Below, piece by piece: positions 27,149 through 35,075 of a stretch of 64,000 nucleotides of DNA. The position numbers and the translations under genes are program-made. Numbering within the stretch: position 1 is the first letter of the stretch; every line of letters begins with the position of its first letter. The stretch lies in assembly GCF_900115755.1 (NCBI RefSeq), contig NZ_FOXQ01000003.1:310001-374000 (forward strand), in the 5' to 3' direction. Below the pieces are notes generated by a model, which did not search any database, was not told the origin of the DNA, and saw only the letters and a list, made by a program, of their open reading frames with translations. This stretch comes from Parafilimonas terrae (GTDB taxonomy: Bacteria; Bacteroidota; Bacteroidia; Chitinophagales; Chitinophagaceae).

Positions 27149-28846
27149 TCAGGAATTAATAATGCTGATTTTATAATCAGCATTATTTTTTAAACGATCA
27201 ATAAAATCAATACCGGCAAATAAAAAATAGCCGGTATTATTTTTTATATCATATAAATAAACAGGAAGATATAGCTTTTGAAAAGCAGCATCATTAAAAA
27301 TATTTTTCATTGCCTGGTTATCAAAATTGTTTGCATCAATCAATCCAAAATAAACAATGTGTGCTTCATTTAAATCCGTTACAGCCTGGGGCAATAAAAC
27401 ATCCGGCTTCAGTGTATAAAAAATATCCTTATTAAAAGCAGCATGATTTTTTATGCCTTTCCTGTCGCCGGGGCTGTGCCCCATTGCAATATTATTTAAA
27501 CCCATCAGGTCAACTGTTTCACCTTCGTATATAAGGCCAAAGCCTCCTATGGCGATTTTTCCAACAGAAGGCTTAATTGTAAATGTTTTATTGAGGCTCG
27601 TGGCAAGTTGCCTGTCTTGCCTGGCTAATAAAAACTCAAAATTCATTTGTGTTTTTGCAGGCGTTTTTAATTCAGCAAGGTTATTAAGCGCAATAATCAG
27701 TAAAAAAATAATTAGCGTTGCTAAACCTATAGCGCTTATATCTTTATTACTATTCCTGTAAAATTTATAAAGCCATAAAATAACAATAATGCCCCAGGCA
27801 AACAAAGGCAGCAAATGCTGGTAAAACCTAAACCCGCCAAAATGATCTCCGCCCGTTGTACAAGGCAACAAAAATCCAATCCATATTATACCGGTAACAA
27901 TGGCAAACTTCTTTACGATTGAACTATTGGCAAGCGTATCATCTTTCTGTTTAAATAATATTTTTAATTTGAATACTGCATACAATAACATAATTGTCAT
28001 CAGCACAAAAAGAAAACTAATAACCGGCTGGTAACCTGTAATAAAGCTCAATGCATATTTAGCGCCTTCCGTTAAGTTATAAATCCTGTCGGGGGAAATC
28101 TTAGCATAATAAGTATTGGGGAACCTATAGCCGAAATAATGCAGCCTGAACAGGGTGAGGCAAATTTCGACTACAACAAAGCTTACAAAATATAATAAAG
28201 GGAAAAATAATTTTCGCTTGTTTTGAATAAACGTATAAGCCAGTATAACTGTGAAAACAAGGTTCCAGGCCAATGCTTCAGGCCTTATAAGCGAAAGCAG
28301 GCAGCCTGATAATATTAATGCTGATTTCTTTTTAAAAGAAACACTGCCCTGTTCCACCGTTGACAAAACAAGTATAAGCAGCAAGCTAAAGGTAAAATTC
28401 CACAAAGCGTTTTCCATTAAGCTCAATACGCTCCACGCTACAAACGAAGGGCCGATTGTAATGATGAACGCTGTATATATCCAGAAAAAATATTTTGAAA
28501 AAGAAGGATATAATACTGCAACATCTTTATAAATGGCGCGGTAAATATTTGTGAATACAAGGGTGGTAAGTAACAGCGAAAAACAAATGAGCAGCAACTC
28601 AGGGTTTGCAGTAATCAAATATGCACCGGCACATATTATAACCCAGAGAAAAGAAGTGAAGCCTTCAACATGTTCACCATTTGTATTAAAAACAAATCCA
28701 TCGCCGTGTGCCAGGTGATGGGCATAATTCAGAAAAATATTCCCGTCATCTATGCCGGTAATGCCTGCACCTAAATAATAGGAATCAATAAAACTTATAA
28801 TAGAAATAACAACAAGAAAAAAAAGAAATTGTTTTAAAAACTGCAT
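27149..28846 (-). CDS. AftB-like GT-C membrane glycosyltransferase
   Basis: A 565-residue protein with about ten to twelve membrane segments and a periplasmic C-terminus. The first loop reads GIDDGNIFLNYAHHLAHGDG, then VFNTNGEHVEGFTSFLW. The combination DDG, VFN, E-x-VE and T-S...W closely recalls mycobacterial AftB, the terminal arabinofuranosyltransferase that uses decaprenyl-phosphoryl-arabinose. The C-terminal part has DLMGLNNIAMGHSPGD, resembling the DLWGLANMDVA stretch of the protein at 3890-5503. The DPA-type donor operon lies 5 kb away (33608-37333). It may add D-arabinofuranose or a related furanose to the glycan; substrate is inferred. It ends 5 bases from the convergent GT4 gene. 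Confidence 0.72.
   Translation of the reverse strand: MQFLKQFLFFLVVISIISFIDSYYLGAGITGIDDGNIFLNYAHHLAHGDGFVFNTNGEHVEGFTSFLWVIICAGAYLITANPELLLICFSLLLTTLVFTNIYRAIYKDVAVLYPSFSKYFFWIYTAFIITIGPSFVAWSVLSLMENALWNFTFSLLLILVLSTVEQGSVSFKKKSALILSGCLLSLIRPEALAWNLVFTVILAYTFIQNKRKLFFPLLYFVSFVVVEICLTLFRLHYFGYRFPNTYYAKISPDRIYNLTEGAKYALSFITGYQPVISFLFVLMTIMLLYAVFKLKILFKQKDDTLANSSIVKKFAIVTGIIWIGFLLPCTTGGDHFGGFRFYQHLLPLFAWGIIVILWLYKFYRNSNKDISAIGLATLIIFLLIIALNNLAELKTPAKTQMNFEFLLARQDRQLATSLNKTFTIKPSVGKIAIGGFGLIYEGETVDLMGLNNIAMGHSPGDRKGIKNHAAFNKDIFYTLKPDVLLPQAVTDLNEAHIVYFGLIDANNFDNQAMKNIFNDAAFQKLYLPVYLYDIKNNTGYFLFAGIDFIDRLKNNADYKISIINS
27158..27190 (+). terminator. Intrinsic terminator of the plus-strand glycan operon
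   Basis: A perfect 13-bp stem (27158-27170 with 27175-27187), a 4-base loop and a run of T. It lies within the last codons of the convergent minus-strand GT-C gene (the codons for YKISIINS), so coding and terminator functions share the same bases. Confidence 0.8.
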
Positions 28847-28856
28847 ATAATTTCTG

Positions 28857-29714
28857 TTAAACAGTTGCTTCCGCTATACCAATATATTCTTCAAGCTTTT
28901 TTAAAATTAAGGAATCTGATTCCATATCAAACTTCCTTGCAAATAATTTTGAAGAATTAATCAGTTCATTAAAATCATCAATGGTAAGAATTTGCGGATG
29001 TGCAATCGTTGTGTCTGCGCTCCATTTCACATACACAAGGTTTTCTGCAATATTGGTTTTGAATGAAGAATTGTATAAAATAGTTGAAAATATAAATTCA
29101 TCTGCGCCCCAGCAATATTTATAGTACCTTATAACAGCAGGATTTTCCTTTAAAAAAGAAAGGCTGTATTTAATAGCTTTTGTTGTAAGCGTAAACCAGT
29201 TGGCGCGGCCAACGATCGTATGATCAACAGGAAATTTCCTTTGTGGTAAAATATGGGTGAGAAAATTACCAAGCCTGTATTTACCGGGGATACGCCAGTT
29301 AATGAGATGATATTTTTTCACCCTTGGCGCAACAGGCCATTCGTCCTCTATGGATTCGCAGGTTATAAATTCAGTGCCTTTTCTTTTTAAAATATATTCG
29401 TAAATTTCATCAGCAGGCCTGAGCGGAAAATCCTGCGCAGAAATTACGTTTACATAATCATAATTATCCAGCGGTATTTCATTAAATCCATTTAATGTAG
29501 CCTGTATTGTACCGAATGCAGCCCAATAAATTTTTGCCCTTTTCTTAATGAAAGAAACATTGCTGAACTGAGATGATAAATATTGAAAAGGTTCAGCGTT
29601 TACTTTTTTATCAATATGGATATAAAAATGAAAAGCAGGATGCTGCAATGCATTTAAGAGCAATTGCAGTTGCCTCGGATTTTTATGTGCCAATATAAGA
29701 AATGCTATTTTCAT
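28857..29714 (-). CDS. Core-2/I-branching-type glycosyltransferase (GT14)
   Basis: A 285-residue protein that begins MKIAFLILAHKNPRQLQLLL and continues YIHIDKKVN, VSFIKKRAKIYWAAFGTI and NVISAQDFPLRPADEIYEYI. These are hallmarks of the core-2/I-branching beta-1,6-N-acetylglucosaminyltransferase family (GT14), which in bacteria includes xylosyl- and GlcNAc-transferases. WGADEFIFSTILYNS contains the catalytic-type acidic residues. It is soluble, without a signal peptide. It lies 10 bases upstream of the AftB-like gene in the same direction. A branching role is plausible. Confidence 0.85.
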   Translation of the reverse strand: MKIAFLILAHKNPRQLQLLLNALQHPAFHFYIHIDKKVNAEPFQYLSSQFSNVSFIKKRAKIYWAAFGTIQATLNGFNEIPLDNYDYVNVISAQDFPLRPADEIYEYILKRKGTEFITCESIEDEWPVAPRVKKYHLINWRIPGKYRLGNFLTHILPQRKFPVDHTIVGRANWFTLTTKAIKYSLSFLKENPAVIRYYKYCWGADEFIFSTILYNSSFKTNIAENLVYVKWSADTTIAHPQILTIDDFNELINSSKLFARKFDMESDSLILKKLEEYIGIAEATV

Positions 29715-29740
29715 TCGTGCAAGTTTGTTTTTTCAATGAC

Positions 29741-29785
29741 GTCATGCCCGCCTGAACGATTCAGCCGGACAGGGAATCCCGCTAC
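29741..29785. repeat. REP-like dispersed-repeat remnant
   Basis: Between the GT14 and flippase genes lies GTCATGCCCGCCTGAAC..GGACAGGGAATCC. GTCATGCCCGC..GGGAATC strings are common short dispersed repeats in many bacteria. A related-looking GC-rich patch lies at 31409-31440. Copy number outside the window is unknown. Confidence 0.35.
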
Positions 29786-29836
29786 GCACTTCCCCTATGT
29801 GAGAAAAAATTATCATGCCCGGTTTCATTGCTGCTG

Positions 29837-31195
29837 TTACGATGACAAACTTCTTCCGCGATAAATATTGATGGCATTTATATACATATCCCTGTAAGTA
29901 GAGAAAACATATTTCACCACATTAGAGAATTGTAACTGTATCTCTCTTTTCATAACAAAATACCATATTGTAAACCCAATTCCACCGGCAATTAAGGTAG
30001 CAATAGCTGCGCCATAAAACCCGAAAGATTTTAAACAGATGTAAGAAATAACCAGGTTAATTGCCAGCGAAACCGTGTTAATTACAAAACATAGTGACGG
30101 CTTGCCAACAGAATTAAGCAGGTTAGCTGCCTGGTTCTGCATGGGCCGCATTAAACCTGTAATCATATACAATTGCAGGATGGGTGCAGCCTCAACATAT
30201 TTGGCACCGGCAATTATAGTAATAACAAACTTGGGAAAAATAATAATAAATATAGCCGCAGGCGTGGTAAAAGAAAGCAGTACGCCCACCATTCGCTCAT
30301 AAAGATATTTTATCTTATTGCCGCCATCAGCGTCAGAAGAGGCCTTGGATATTTTTGGAAAAATTATATCGGCCGCAGCATAAGAAGGAATATCAACCAG
30401 GCCATTAATTTTTGAAGCTGTATTATAAAAAGCAACAGCGCTGTTTGATATGAAAGCAGCCGTCATCACCTGGTCAACGTTTGAAAAAATATTTGACATA
30501 ACACCCGATCCAAAAATATAGCCGCCATACCCAAAAATCTTCTTAATAGATTTTTTTTCCGGCCTGAAATTATGATTCAGGTATTTTCTGCTGTATATAT
30601 AAAGAACTATTGACCCGGCCAAAATACTTATTGATAAATAAGCGGCAAGATGTGGCAACAAAAAAGGCTTGCCGGTTAAAAAATGAATAGTCAAACACAG
30701 GAAAAAAAGTACCTGCCTCACCAGGTAACCAACAAGCACTCCTTTAAAATCAAGATGCGATTGCTGTATTGCTTCAAAATGAGAAAAAAATACCATGCAG
30801 ATTAAGCCGGGTATAAACCAATATAAAGTGGCAGTAAGGCCAGCCCCGGCATTAAGTTCGGTACTCATCCAGTCAGAAAAAAAGATAAGAAAAATTATGA
30901 ACAGCAATGTTATTAATACATTAATGAGGAAGGATGATGATGCAATAGATATTTTTTCATTTAAATCTTCACTGCCACTTACGTATTTTATATGAGCATT
31001 TTTCAACAGCCCGCTTTTGGTTGCCTCAAAAACAGAAGTAACTGTTAAAAATAAGGCCCAGGTGCCCATCTCTGCAGTGCTTAATGCACGCGCTAATATT
31101 ATGAAGTTTATCAGCCCGAAAAAAGTGAGTGAAAATCGTTGCAGGATGCTATAAAAACCAGAGCGGATCCAGTAGGAGGAAAAATAACGTTTCAA
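29837..31195 (-). CDS. Wzx-like polysaccharide flippase
   Basis: A 452-residue membrane protein with about twelve to fourteen helices, of the MATE/MviN-like polysaccharide biosynthesis family. The N-terminus reads FFGLINFIILARALSTAEMGTWAL and the middle has KKIFGYGGYIFGSGVMSNIFSNVDQVM, both typical of Wzx proteins. It would move lipid-linked repeat units across the inner membrane for the Wzy-like polymerase. The start is unusual: the frame opens with TTG at 31195, with a stop 16 codons upstream and no ATG until residue 42, which would cut the first helix. Its last five codons run into the repeat-rich spacer. Confidence 0.87.
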   Translation of the reverse strand: MKRYFSSYWIRSGFYSILQRFSLTFFGLINFIILARALSTAEMGTWALFLTVTSVFEATKSGLLKNAHIKYVSGSEDLNEKISIASSSFLINVLITLLFIIFLIFFSDWMSTELNAGAGLTATLYWFIPGLICMVFFSHFEAIQQSHLDFKGVLVGYLVRQVLFFLCLTIHFLTGKPFLLPHLAAYLSISILAGSIVLYIYSRKYLNHNFRPEKKSIKKIFGYGGYIFGSGVMSNIFSNVDQVMTAAFISNSAVAFYNTASKINGLVDIPSYAAADIIFPKISKASSDADGGNKIKYLYERMVGVLLSFTTPAAIFIIIFPKFVITIIAGAKYVEAAPILQLYMITGLMRPMQNQAANLLNSVGKPSLCFVINTVSLAINLVISYICLKSFGFYGAAIATLIAGGIGFTIWYFVMKREIQLQFSNVVKYVFSTYRDMYINAINIYRGRSLSS

Positions 31196-31469
31196 GTGTC
31201 GGATATTAAATTCTTTTAAGTAATGGTACGGATAAAAAACTGTTCAAACTTAGTTCAAAAACACATATTGCATAAGAATTAAACCTAAATTGACGGCGAA
31301 ATAGTTATATTTTTTGTTTAACGTAAATTAACCGGCGTAAAAGCAATTTCCAGGTAATGAAACGCCCATATAAAATGTATTTTATGCACCGGAAAAATAT
31401 ACAGCAGGGAGGCCTTCCGAAGCAAATTCGGGACAGGCATGAAACGATTGAAAAAACAAATTCGCACGT

Positions 31470-32342
31470 ATGAAAAACATTGTTATAGCGCCTTGTGGAA
31501 ATAAATCGGATATGTTTTACAAGCACTGGCTTGATCAAAAGGAAATAAAAAATTTTGACCTGTGCCTGCTTTTTTATCATGAAGAAATTAATGATCCAGG
31601 CTTATACAAAGATGCCGACTACTTTTTTCATTTAAAAGATTTTAAATACCACATGCTGCATAAACTATTTACCGAAGTGCAGCCTGCATGGTTACAGCAA
31701 TATGATTATTTCTATTTTTTAGATGATGACATTAAAATTGATACGCAGCATATAAATAAAATGTTTGCCTTAAGCGCCGTGTTTGATAGCTGGATAAGCC
31801 AGGCCAGTCTTTCAAAAAACTCTTATTGCAGTTGGCCAATGTTTAAAACACAGGATGACAGCTTTTGCCGCTTTGTTGGGCAAATTGAAGTGATGGCGCC
31901 TTTATTTAAAGCCGATGCGCTGATAAAATGTTTACCCAGTTTTACAGGCAATAAATCAAGCTGGGGCGTTGATTCCGTTTGGTCAAAAATCCTGGATTAC
32001 CCGGAAGATAAGCTTATTGTTTTTGATTGTATTACCATGGAACATACACAACCCGTTGGAGGTGGTGAATTGTATCAGAAAATAGGAGTTGACCCTAAAG
32101 AAGACTGGGAAAATATCACAAAAGCATTCGGTGCAAAAAAGCAAAACTATAAAGAATATGGCAGGCTTGCCATTATTAATAAAGACCATTACCTGTTTAA
32201 TTTTTTAGGCATAAAAGGCAAAGAATTTTTCAGAACACTTCAGCGGCATGTTAATGATTATGATTTACCGTCAAGGGTAAAAAGCTGGTTTAATAAATTG
32301 AATAATTCACTGAACATCGGCCAAAACAAAAAGAATTTATGA
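31470..32342 (+). CDS. DUF707 family putative glycosyltransferase
   Basis: A 290-residue soluble protein. It starts MKNIVIAPCGNKSDMFYKHW and contains YDYFYFLDDDIKID, a D-D-D cluster like a metal-binding DxD, then SWGVDSVWSKIL and DCITMEHTQPVGGGELY. This pattern matches DUF707, a family found in bacteria and plants and thought to have a GT-A-like fold. The 274-base spacer before it is free of genes. Its stop overlaps the start of the beta-helix gene (ATGA), so the two are co-translated. Sugar unknown. Confidence 0.75.
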   Translation: MKNIVIAPCGNKSDMFYKHWLDQKEIKNFDLCLLFYHEEINDPGLYKDADYFFHLKDFKYHMLHKLFTEVQPAWLQQYDYFYFLDDDIKIDTQHINKMFALSAVFDSWISQASLSKNSYCSWPMFKTQDDSFCRFVGQIEVMAPLFKADALIKCLPSFTGNKSSWGVDSVWSKILDYPEDKLIVFDCITMEHTQPVGGGELYQKIGVDPKEDWENITKAFGAKKQNYKEYGRLAIINKDHYLFNFLGIKGKEFFRTLQRHVNDYDLPSRVKSWFNKLNNSLNIGQNKKNL

Positions 32343-33586
32343 GCAACCCTTTTATTTTACTGTTATGCATTTTATATGCTAATTATTTTGAACAATATCC
32401 AAAGCAAGATCTAAATCAAAATTTACCTGTAGCAGATTGGGCTGTTACTGATTCAAACTGGCAAAAAATAACATTGAAAAAACCTGCGTGCAGGGGCAAA
32501 AAAATTTATATACAAAAAGGAAACGACAATGGCGTTTACCTGGATGGCAATTCACTCTTCTATAGACCTGGTGATACGCTGGTGCTAAAAGCTTCCAACA
32601 ATCCTTATTCTTATTTTTCAATAGGTAATTTTCGTGGCACGGAGAATTGCCCGCTTACTATTATTAACGAAGGCGGGCAGGTAACCCTGAGCAATGGAAT
32701 GGCTTTGGAAAATTGCAATTATATTAATATTACAGGCGCAGGTTATTCTAAAGAGCAATATGGATTCAGGATTGAAGACCCTGCATCAAACGGTGTGGGA
32801 ATAGATATTCATGGAAGATCGTCATTTATAGAAGTGCAGCATTTTTTTATTTACAAAAAAACTTATGGCCTTTGGGTAAAAGAAGAAGGAAGCTGCATTG
32901 ATTCCCTTCAATATCCAAACTGGACGATCAGCAATATTTATATTCACCATAATAAAATTATAAAGATGAACCAGGAAGGCATGTACCTTGGTTCAACAGA
33001 CCCAAACGGTTTAAGGCAAATTGCCTGCAATGGGAAAACCATCAATCCAAAACCATTACGGCTTGGCAACATAAAAGTGTATAATAATATTATTGACAGC
33101 ACCAACCGTTCGGGCATACAATTATCCTGCGGCTCGGGCATGCTCAATGAAATTTTTAATAACACCGTTACAAATTGCGGTTTTGAATTTAATACATCGC
33201 AGGGCAACGGCATTAGCCTTGGCGGCTATACGCAAGCCAAGGTGTATAAAAACAATATAGACCATACTTATGCGCTTGGCATACTTTGCCTGGGCAGCGG
33301 TAAAATTTTAATAAGAGATAATATTATAAATAACAGCGGTGAACTAAGCAATCAGAAGGCAGGCGGAATGGCCGGTATTATGGTTGATACGAGGCCTACA
33401 ACACCAGCAGAAAGCACACAGTTTTTTATACTGAATAATAAGATAGGAAAAAATACAGATTACGCTATACGGGTTTACCGCACAGTTGATAGTTATGCCA
33501 AAGGAAATATTATCTGCAATAACACAGGCAATGTAAAAGTGGATAAAGCAGTTAGCTGGATCAGCAACTGTGCTTCAAAAAAATAA
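32339..33586 (+). CDS. Parallel beta-helix protein, paralogue of 216-1415
   Basis: A 415-residue protein with a short hydrophobic N-terminus (NPFILLLCILYANYF) that could serve for export but shows no clear lipobox. After about residue 45 it is built of short Asn/Gly/Ile-rich coils: YINITGAGYSK, NIYIHHNKIIKMNQEGMYLG, NEIFNNTVTNCGFEFN, KVYKNNIDHTYALGI and ILIRDNIINNSG. It shares long identical blocks with the lipoprotein at 216-1415 (EGMYLGSTDPNG, KPLRLGNIKV, SGIQLSC). Candidate roles are a glycan lyase, epimerase or hydrolase, but I see no decisive catalytic motif. It is translationally coupled to the DUF707 protein. Confidence 0.72.
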   Translation: MSNPFILLLCILYANYFEQYPKQDLNQNLPVADWAVTDSNWQKITLKKPACRGKKIYIQKGNDNGVYLDGNSLFYRPGDTLVLKASNNPYSYFSIGNFRGTENCPLTIINEGGQVTLSNGMALENCNYINITGAGYSKEQYGFRIEDPASNGVGIDIHGRSSFIEVQHFFIYKKTYGLWVKEEGSCIDSLQYPNWTISNIYIHHNKIIKMNQEGMYLGSTDPNGLRQIACNGKTINPKPLRLGNIKVYNNIIDSTNRSGIQLSCGSGMLNEIFNNTVTNCGFEFNTSQGNGISLGGYTQAKVYKNNIDHTYALGILCLGSGKILIRDNIINNSGELSNQKAGGMAGIMVDTRPTTPAESTQFFILNNKIGKNTDYAIRVYRTVDSYAKGNIICNNTGNVKVDKAVSWISNCASKK

Positions 33587-33607
33587 TCAGTTACAACAAT
33601 CAGTTTT

Positions 33608-34237
33608 TTAATAAGAATACCTTCTGAATGGTTTATAATTTTTTTCTGTGGCCAATGCAATCATTGGAAGGTCATCGGGTGAATCGCCGTAAGCATAAAT
33701 TCTCTTATATGTAGAAAGCTGGAAATTCTTTTTTATGTGTTCTGCTTTCTCTTTGCCAGAACAATTGCGGCCTTCAATTTTACCGGTAAGTTTTCCATCT
33801 TTTACCTGCAGCCTGGTGGCAATGCAGGAGATATTATATTTTGAGCACCAGGGTGCAATCCAGTTTTCTGCCGAAGCAGAAATTACAACAACAGGCGTAT
33901 TATGCTGAAGATGTTTTCTTATTTCAAGCAGCGCACTTTTATTCAGTATTCCAGGTAATTTCTTCTCAGTAAATTCTGCACAAAGCACATTGAACTTTTT
34001 TTCGTCGAAATTTTTTAAGAAATAAGCAAGCAAAATTTCTTTGGCGCTGTGATTTGAAATCAACCCCATTTTATAAGCAATGATTATGGGAGATAAAATA
34101 AGAATACCTGTATAATAGCTGAATTTTCCTTTAATAAATTTCAATACTTCGGCAAGGGAATCTTTCGAAGTGATAGTTCCGTCAAAATCAAAGAAGGCTA
34201 TATCCGTAGTTTGTATTTTTAAATCGTCAGAAATCAT
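33608..34237 (-). CDS. HAD-IB phosphatase, probable phosphoribosyl-lipid 5'-phosphatase
   Basis: A 209-residue HAD-IB phosphatase. Motif I is FFDFDGT with Asp17 and Asp19, motif II is VVVISAS, a Lys lies in SGKEKAEHIKK, and motif IV is YGDSPDD (about 184-189). Residues about 39-55 form a hydrophobic stretch (YTGILILSPIIIAYKMG) often seen in relatives that act on membrane lipids. In other bacteria similar HAD domains occur with or fused to UbiA-type prenyltransferases. Here the gene is last in the operon with UbiA, DprE1 and DprE2, so it likely removes the 5-phosphate from polyprenyl-phosphoryl-5-phosphoribose. It starts inside the DprE2 gene (ATGA overlap). Alternative: a generic sugar phosphatase. 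Confidence 0.75.
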   Translation of the reverse strand: MISDDLKIQTTDIAFFDFDGTITSKDSLAEVLKFIKGKFSYYTGILILSPIIIAYKMGLISNHSAKEILLAYFLKNFDEKKFNVLCAEFTEKKLPGILNKSALLEIRKHLQHNTPVVVISASAENWIAPWCSKYNISCIATRLQVKDGKLTGKIEGRNCSGKEKAEHIKKNFQLSTYKRIYAYGDSPDDLPMIALATEKNYKPFRRYSY

Positions 34238-34965
34238 AAATTCTTTTTCTTAAATATATTTTCAGGAATTGATTTTATAATCATCATTATCCATTTCCAA
34301 AACCATTTTACATAAACAACATTTTGTTTTTTCCCTATGGCTTTTTCCACGGCGGCAGCTACCTGTTCTGTATCAGCTGTAAGCAATGGCGGTAATTTTA
34401 ATTCAGCCGTCATTTTTGTATTTACAAAACCCGGCAAAACACTTACCACATGAACTTTATGTTTATACAGGCGGTTCCTCAGTCCTGATAAGTAAGCCGT
34501 AAAACCAGCCTTTGCGCTGCCATAAATATAATTGCTTTGCCTTCCCCTCTCTCCAGCCACAGAACTTATACCCACAATAGTGCCGCTATTCCGTTCAGCA
34601 AAATCTTCTGCCACAATATTTAAAACAGAAACGGCGCCGGTATAATTGCTATTAATTATCTTCAAACTCTCTTCCCAGTTTTTGCTGGCAGCCAGCGTAT
34701 CGCTCATATAACCAAACACACAAATAACAATATCAGGCTTTGGTGATAAAGACAAATAAAATGATGAATGTGTTGCAAAATCTGTTGCATCAAATTCATA
34801 TATGGCACAGTTTACACCATATCGTATAGAGATATCAGATTGTAAAGCCTGCAAACGCCCTGCATTACGCGCCGCAAGCTGAATATTATTTCCTTTTGCA
34901 GCCATTTTTCGGGCAATGGCTACGGCCATGTCTGATGTGGCTCCTAATATTAAAACTGTTGACAT
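34234..34965 (-). CDS. dprE2: DprE2-like decaprenylphosphoryl-2-keto-ribose reductase
   Basis: A 243-residue short-chain dehydrogenase. The nucleotide-binding site is LILGATSDMAVAIA; catalytic residues are Ser134/135 (VGISSVAGERG), Tyr148 and Lys152 (YIYGSAKAG). Beyond the generic fold, INSNYTGAVSV, AGERGRQSNYIYGS, LPGFVNTKM and the hydrophobic tail WIMMIIKSIPENIFKK match mycobacterial DprE2 as I recall it. DprE2 reduces the 2-keto intermediate to polyprenyl-phosphoryl-beta-D-arabinofuranose. It follows the DprE1 gene by 110 bases and overlaps the phosphatase by 4 bases. Confidence 0.83.
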   Translation of the reverse strand: MSTVLILGATSDMAVAIARKMAAKGNNIQLAARNAGRLQALQSDISIRYGVNCAIYEFDATDFATHSSFYLSLSPKPDIVICVFGYMSDTLAASKNWEESLKIINSNYTGAVSVLNIVAEDFAERNSGTIVGISSVAGERGRQSNYIYGSAKAGFTAYLSGLRNRLYKHKVHVVSVLPGFVNTKMTAELKLPPLLTADTEQVAAAVEKAIGKKQNVVYVKWFWKWIMMIIKSIPENIFKKKNL

Positions 34966-35049
34966 AATAATTTACGCTGTCCGGTTTCTTTTTTATTTAT
35001 CGGCTAATGAATATATGGCATTACAATCTAAGTTGATGCCCTGTATAGT

Positions 35050-35072
35050 AAAGCAGCGAATAAGGCTGCTTT
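35050..35072 (-). repeat. Hairpin between dprE1 and dprE2
   Basis: A perfect 8-bp stem (35050-35057 with 35065-35072, 7-base loop) lies directly after the dprE1-like stop. It has no T-run, so it may trim or stabilise the transcript or weakly terminate it rather than act as a full terminator. Confidence 0.45.
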
Positions 35073-35075
35073 AAA

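Noticed and set aside
31305-31580. Minus-strand frame in the spacer before the DUF707 gene
   Set aside because: Low-complexity composition, and it overlaps the start of the DUF707 gene; no domain seen.
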